A stretch of DNA of 9,120 nt, taken from the NCBI GenBank assembly GCA_023458615.1, contig JAEWYV010000091.1, positions 1 through 9,120 on the forward strand, written 5' to 3'. Origin of the DNA: Bacillota bacterium (GTDB taxonomy: Bacteria; Bacillota; Clostridia; Christensenellales; CAG-138). Below are positions 7,575-9,120 of this stretch, in pieces. Position numbers and translations under genes: made by a program. The stretch's first letter is position 1. Every line of letters starts with the position of its first letter. The notes beneath the pieces are model-generated. The model ran no database searches, was not told the origin of the DNA, and saw only the letters and a program-made list of their open reading frames with translations.

Positions 7575-7577
7575 CAC
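7552..7577 (-). promoter_or_regulatory. Probable MraZ operator: three 10-bp-phased hexamer repeats
   Basis: Reading the minus strand, GTGGTG (7577-7572), ATGGGG (7567-7562) and GTGGTG (7557-7552) are separated by 4-nt spacers, giving an exact 10-bp period. This agrees with the GTGG-type boxes with 4-nt spacing described for MraZ in Gram-positive bacteria and the TGGG-type repeats in Enterobacteria. The boxes cover the -35 and spacer and abut the -10, so MraZ binding should block RNA polymerase. The match is by eye; the protein contact is inferred. Confidence 0.72.
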
Positions 7578-7685
7578 TTTCATGTCATTTTGGTCTGTTT
7601 TTTTTGAATTTTCTGAAAATAAACGTTTGTTTGCACCCGGACGCGCCATCCGGCGGCTTTGGGTGGGTTACGGCGCGCCACCAAG

Positions 7686-7696
7686 TATGGTATACT
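7686..7696 (+). promoter_or_regulatory. Extended -10 promoter candidate for the topoisomerase gene
   Basis: TATGG followed by TATACT (7691-7696) fits the TRTGn-TATAAT extended -10 pattern. The matching -35 region (around 7668-7673, TTACGG) is poor, which an extended -10 can tolerate. Transcription would start near 7703, giving a leader of about 200 nt. A perfect 10-bp palindrome, GTGTATACAC (7699-7708), sits over the predicted start site and could be an operator. Confidence 0.5.
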
Positions 7697-7708
7697 GTGT
7701 GTATACAC

Positions 7709-7837
7709 GCGCCAGATATGGTGCAACAGCCTCAAAAACAACCGGCAGAAACCGCAAACCCATGCGGAAATTCCCCATTCTGCCGGGGTTTCTTGCGTTT
7801 TGCGGGGCTTTATGGATCGCCGCAGTACACGCGGCGA
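7709..7837 (+). other. Structured leader of the topoisomerase gene: three predicted hairpins
   Basis: Within the untranslated stretch between the candidate promoter and the gene three stems can be drawn. GCGCCA (7709-7714) pairs with TGGTGC (7719-7724) around a GATA loop, with one G-U pair. CCGGCAGAA (7742-7750) pairs perfectly with TTCTGCCGG (7778-7786) and encloses an inner stem CCGCA/TGCGG (7752-7756, 7763-7767). TCGCCGC (7817-7823) pairs perfectly with GCGGCGA (7831-7837). I do not recognise a known riboswitch. The middle stem is followed by a broken T-rich stretch and might attenuate transcription. No convincing gene lies in this leader. Confidence 0.4.
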
Positions 7838-7903
7838 GCGTCATAACAGTCAATCGATCATCAAATGATGCGTATTTAAAATCAAAACGATATGGGAGTC
7901 AGT

Positions 7904-9120
7904 ATGGCATCGGATTATACAGTAGATAAAATCAAAATCATGGAGGGGCTGGACGCCGTCCGCATGCGCCCGGGCATGTACATCGGCTCGACGGGACAGC
8001 GCGGCCTGCATCACCTCCTCTGGGAGATTATCGACAACGCCATCGACGAGGCGGCAAACGGCTATGCCAACGAGATCAACGTGACCCTGCACAAGGACAA
8101 CTCCGTCACCGTTGTGGACAACGGGCGCGGCATCCCCGTGCAGATTCACGAGAAGATGGGTGTTTCCGGCGTCGAGGTCGTCTTTACGCAGCTTCACGCG
8201 GGCGGCAAGTTCGGCAACGACTCCTATGGTTACTCCGGCGGTCTGCACGGCGTTGGCGCGTCTGTCGTCAACGCGCTCTCCCGCTGGGTGGAGGTTGAGG
8301 TCTGCACCGACGGGCGGATGTATCGCATGCGCTTTACCAGCGAGGAGGACGCGACCGGCAAGATCATCTCCGGCAAGGCCGTCGCCCCGCTGGAGGAGGT
8401 CGGCAGAACGCGCAAGCAGGGCACGAGCGTTACCTTTATGCCCGACGAGCGCGTGTTTGAAACCGTAGAGATGAGCTACGACACCATCGCAAAGCGCATC
8501 CGCGAGCTCTCCTACCTCAACCGCGGCACCAAGATTACATTTTCCGACGAGCGCGCCGGACACCAGCGCAAGGTGGAGTATCAGTTCAACGGGGGCTTGA
8601 GCGATTTTGTGACCTATCTCAACGCCGACAAGACCCCGCTCTACGACCCGCCGATCCATTTCTCCGGCAGTTCCGGCGGCATCCTCGTGGAGGTTGCTTT
8701 GCAGCACAACGATGGATACGCCGACAATATCTTTTCGTATGTCAACAACATACCAACCACCGAGGGCGGCACGCATGAGACGGGCCTGAAAGCCGCGCTG
8801 ACCAAGGTGCTCAACGACTATTGCCGCAAGATGAACTACCTTAAGGACAAGGACGCGCCGCTCTCCGGCGAGGACTTCCGCGAGGGGCTCACCGCCGTGC
8901 TCTCGCTCAAGATGCGCACGATCCAGTTTGAGGGACAGACCAAGACCAAGCTTGGTAACACCGAGGCGCGCCCCGCCGTGGAGAGCGTGGTCACCGAGAT
9001 GCTCACCCCGTATCTGGAGGATTTAAAGCACGGCGAGGTTGCAACCATCATCGCGGAAAAGGCGGTCAAGGCCGCGCGCGTCCGCGAGGCGGCGCGAAAG
9101 GCCAAGGCCACCGCGCGCGA
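7904..9120 (+). CDS. gyrB/parE: Type IIA DNA topoisomerase subunit B (topoisomerase IV ParE / gyrase GyrB), N-terminal 405 residues; runs off the window
   Basis: This subunit binds and hydrolyses ATP to drive strand passage by gyrase or topoisomerase IV. The fragment covers the GHKL ATPase and transducer domains: EGLDAVRMRPGMYIGST (14-30), WEIIDNAIDEA with the catalytic Glu and Mg-binding Asn (40-50), VDNGRGIP (71-78), LHAGGKF (98-104), the ATP-lid GGLHGVG (112-118), NNIPTTEGGTHETG (281-294), DFREGLTAVLS (324-334) and QFEGQTKTKLGN (341-352). The TOPRIM domain lies beyond the edge. ATG 7904 has GGGAG 5 nt upstream; an in-frame ATG at 7892 has none. SYGYSGG lacks the Lys usual in the YK(V/T)SGG loop, probably a subfamily trait. 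Several stretches (KDKDAPLSGEDFREG; KAARVREAARKAK) look closer to Gram-positive ParE than to GyrB, others to GyrB, so the two are not separated here. It is divergent from mraZ rather than next to recF or gyrA. Confidence 0.93.
   Translation, partial: MASDYTVDKIKIMEGLDAVRMRPGMYIGSTGQRGLHHLLWEIIDNAIDEAANGYANEINVTLHKDNSVTVVDNGRGIPVQIHEKMGVSGVEVVFTQLHAGGKFGNDSYGYSGGLHGVGASVVNALSRWVEVEVCTDGRMYRMRFTSEEDATGKIISGKAVAPLEEVGRTRKQGTSVTFMPDERVFETVEMSYDTIAKRIRELSYLNRGTKITFSDERAGHQRKVEYQFNGGLSDFVTYLNADKTPLYDPPIHFSGSSGGILVEVALQHNDGYADNIFSYVNNIPTTEGGTHETGLKAALTKVLNDYCRKMNYLKDKDAPLSGEDFREGLTAVLSLKMRTIQFEGQTKTKLGNTEARPAVESVVTEMLTPYLEDLKHGEVATIIAEKAVKAARVREAARKAKATAR

Noticed and set aside
7543..7929. Plus-strand frame whose inner part (from ATG 7762) resembles a signal peptide
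   Set aside because: No ribosome site, overlaps the topoisomerase start, and its codons coincide with the leader hairpins; hydrophobic run judged accidental.
7850..8776. A 308-codon open frame on the minus strand
   Set aside because: It lies antisense to the conserved topoisomerase ATPase domain, and its protein shows no family motif; a GC-rich shadow frame.

Overview
The window holds the 5' part of a division and cell wall (dcw) cluster on the minus strand and, divergent from it, the 5' part of a type IIA topoisomerase B-subunit gene on the plus strand. GC-rich genes with AT-rich promoters, a transpeptidase-family protein with two C-terminal PASTA domains, a MurE carrying the meso-diaminopimelate signature DNPR, Gram-positive-type Shine-Dalgarno sequences and Bacillus-like MraZ boxes all suggest a moderately GC-rich Bacillota, probably a clostridial lineage. 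I cannot name the genus.

In transcription order the minus-strand genes are mraZ (7475-7029), rsmH (7032-6091, ATGA overlap with mraZ), an ftsL-like membrane gene (6018-5407), a SpoVD/FtsI-type PBP gene (5383-3167), murE (3054-1621), an mraY homologue (1482-451) and the start of murD (from about 398, running off the left edge). murF, usually found between murE and mraY, is absent. A sigmaA-like promoter for mraZ lies at 7546-7574. Its -35 and spacer are covered by three 10-bp-phased hexamers that fit MraZ operator sites, so the cluster is probably autorepressed by its first gene product.

The most interesting result is in the catalytic residues. MraZ, RsmH and MurE look intact. The full-length PBP has TMFD where SxxK should be and ITG where KTG should be, so it should not be an active transpeptidase. 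The MraY homologue keeps its first Asp pair but has Ser at the conserved GD(x)GS aspartate, Arg for Asn in NxxNLTDG, and Arg for the middle His of the HHH motif. MurD's first coding bases lack the usual GxGxSG segment, and no start codon is in frame with the conserved part. The cluster therefore seems to encode pseudoenzymes for lipid I synthesis and for crosslinking, with active versions presumably elsewhere in the genome, or else an unusual wall pathway.

The 428-nt divergent region (7476-7903) holds the MraZ-box promoter on one side. On the other it holds an extended -10 promoter for the topoisomerase gene and a roughly 200-nt leader with three hairpins. The topoisomerase fragment (7904-9120) covers the GHKL ATPase and transducer domains and looks functional. 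No tRNA, rRNA, CRISPR array, insertion sequence or other mobile element was seen.
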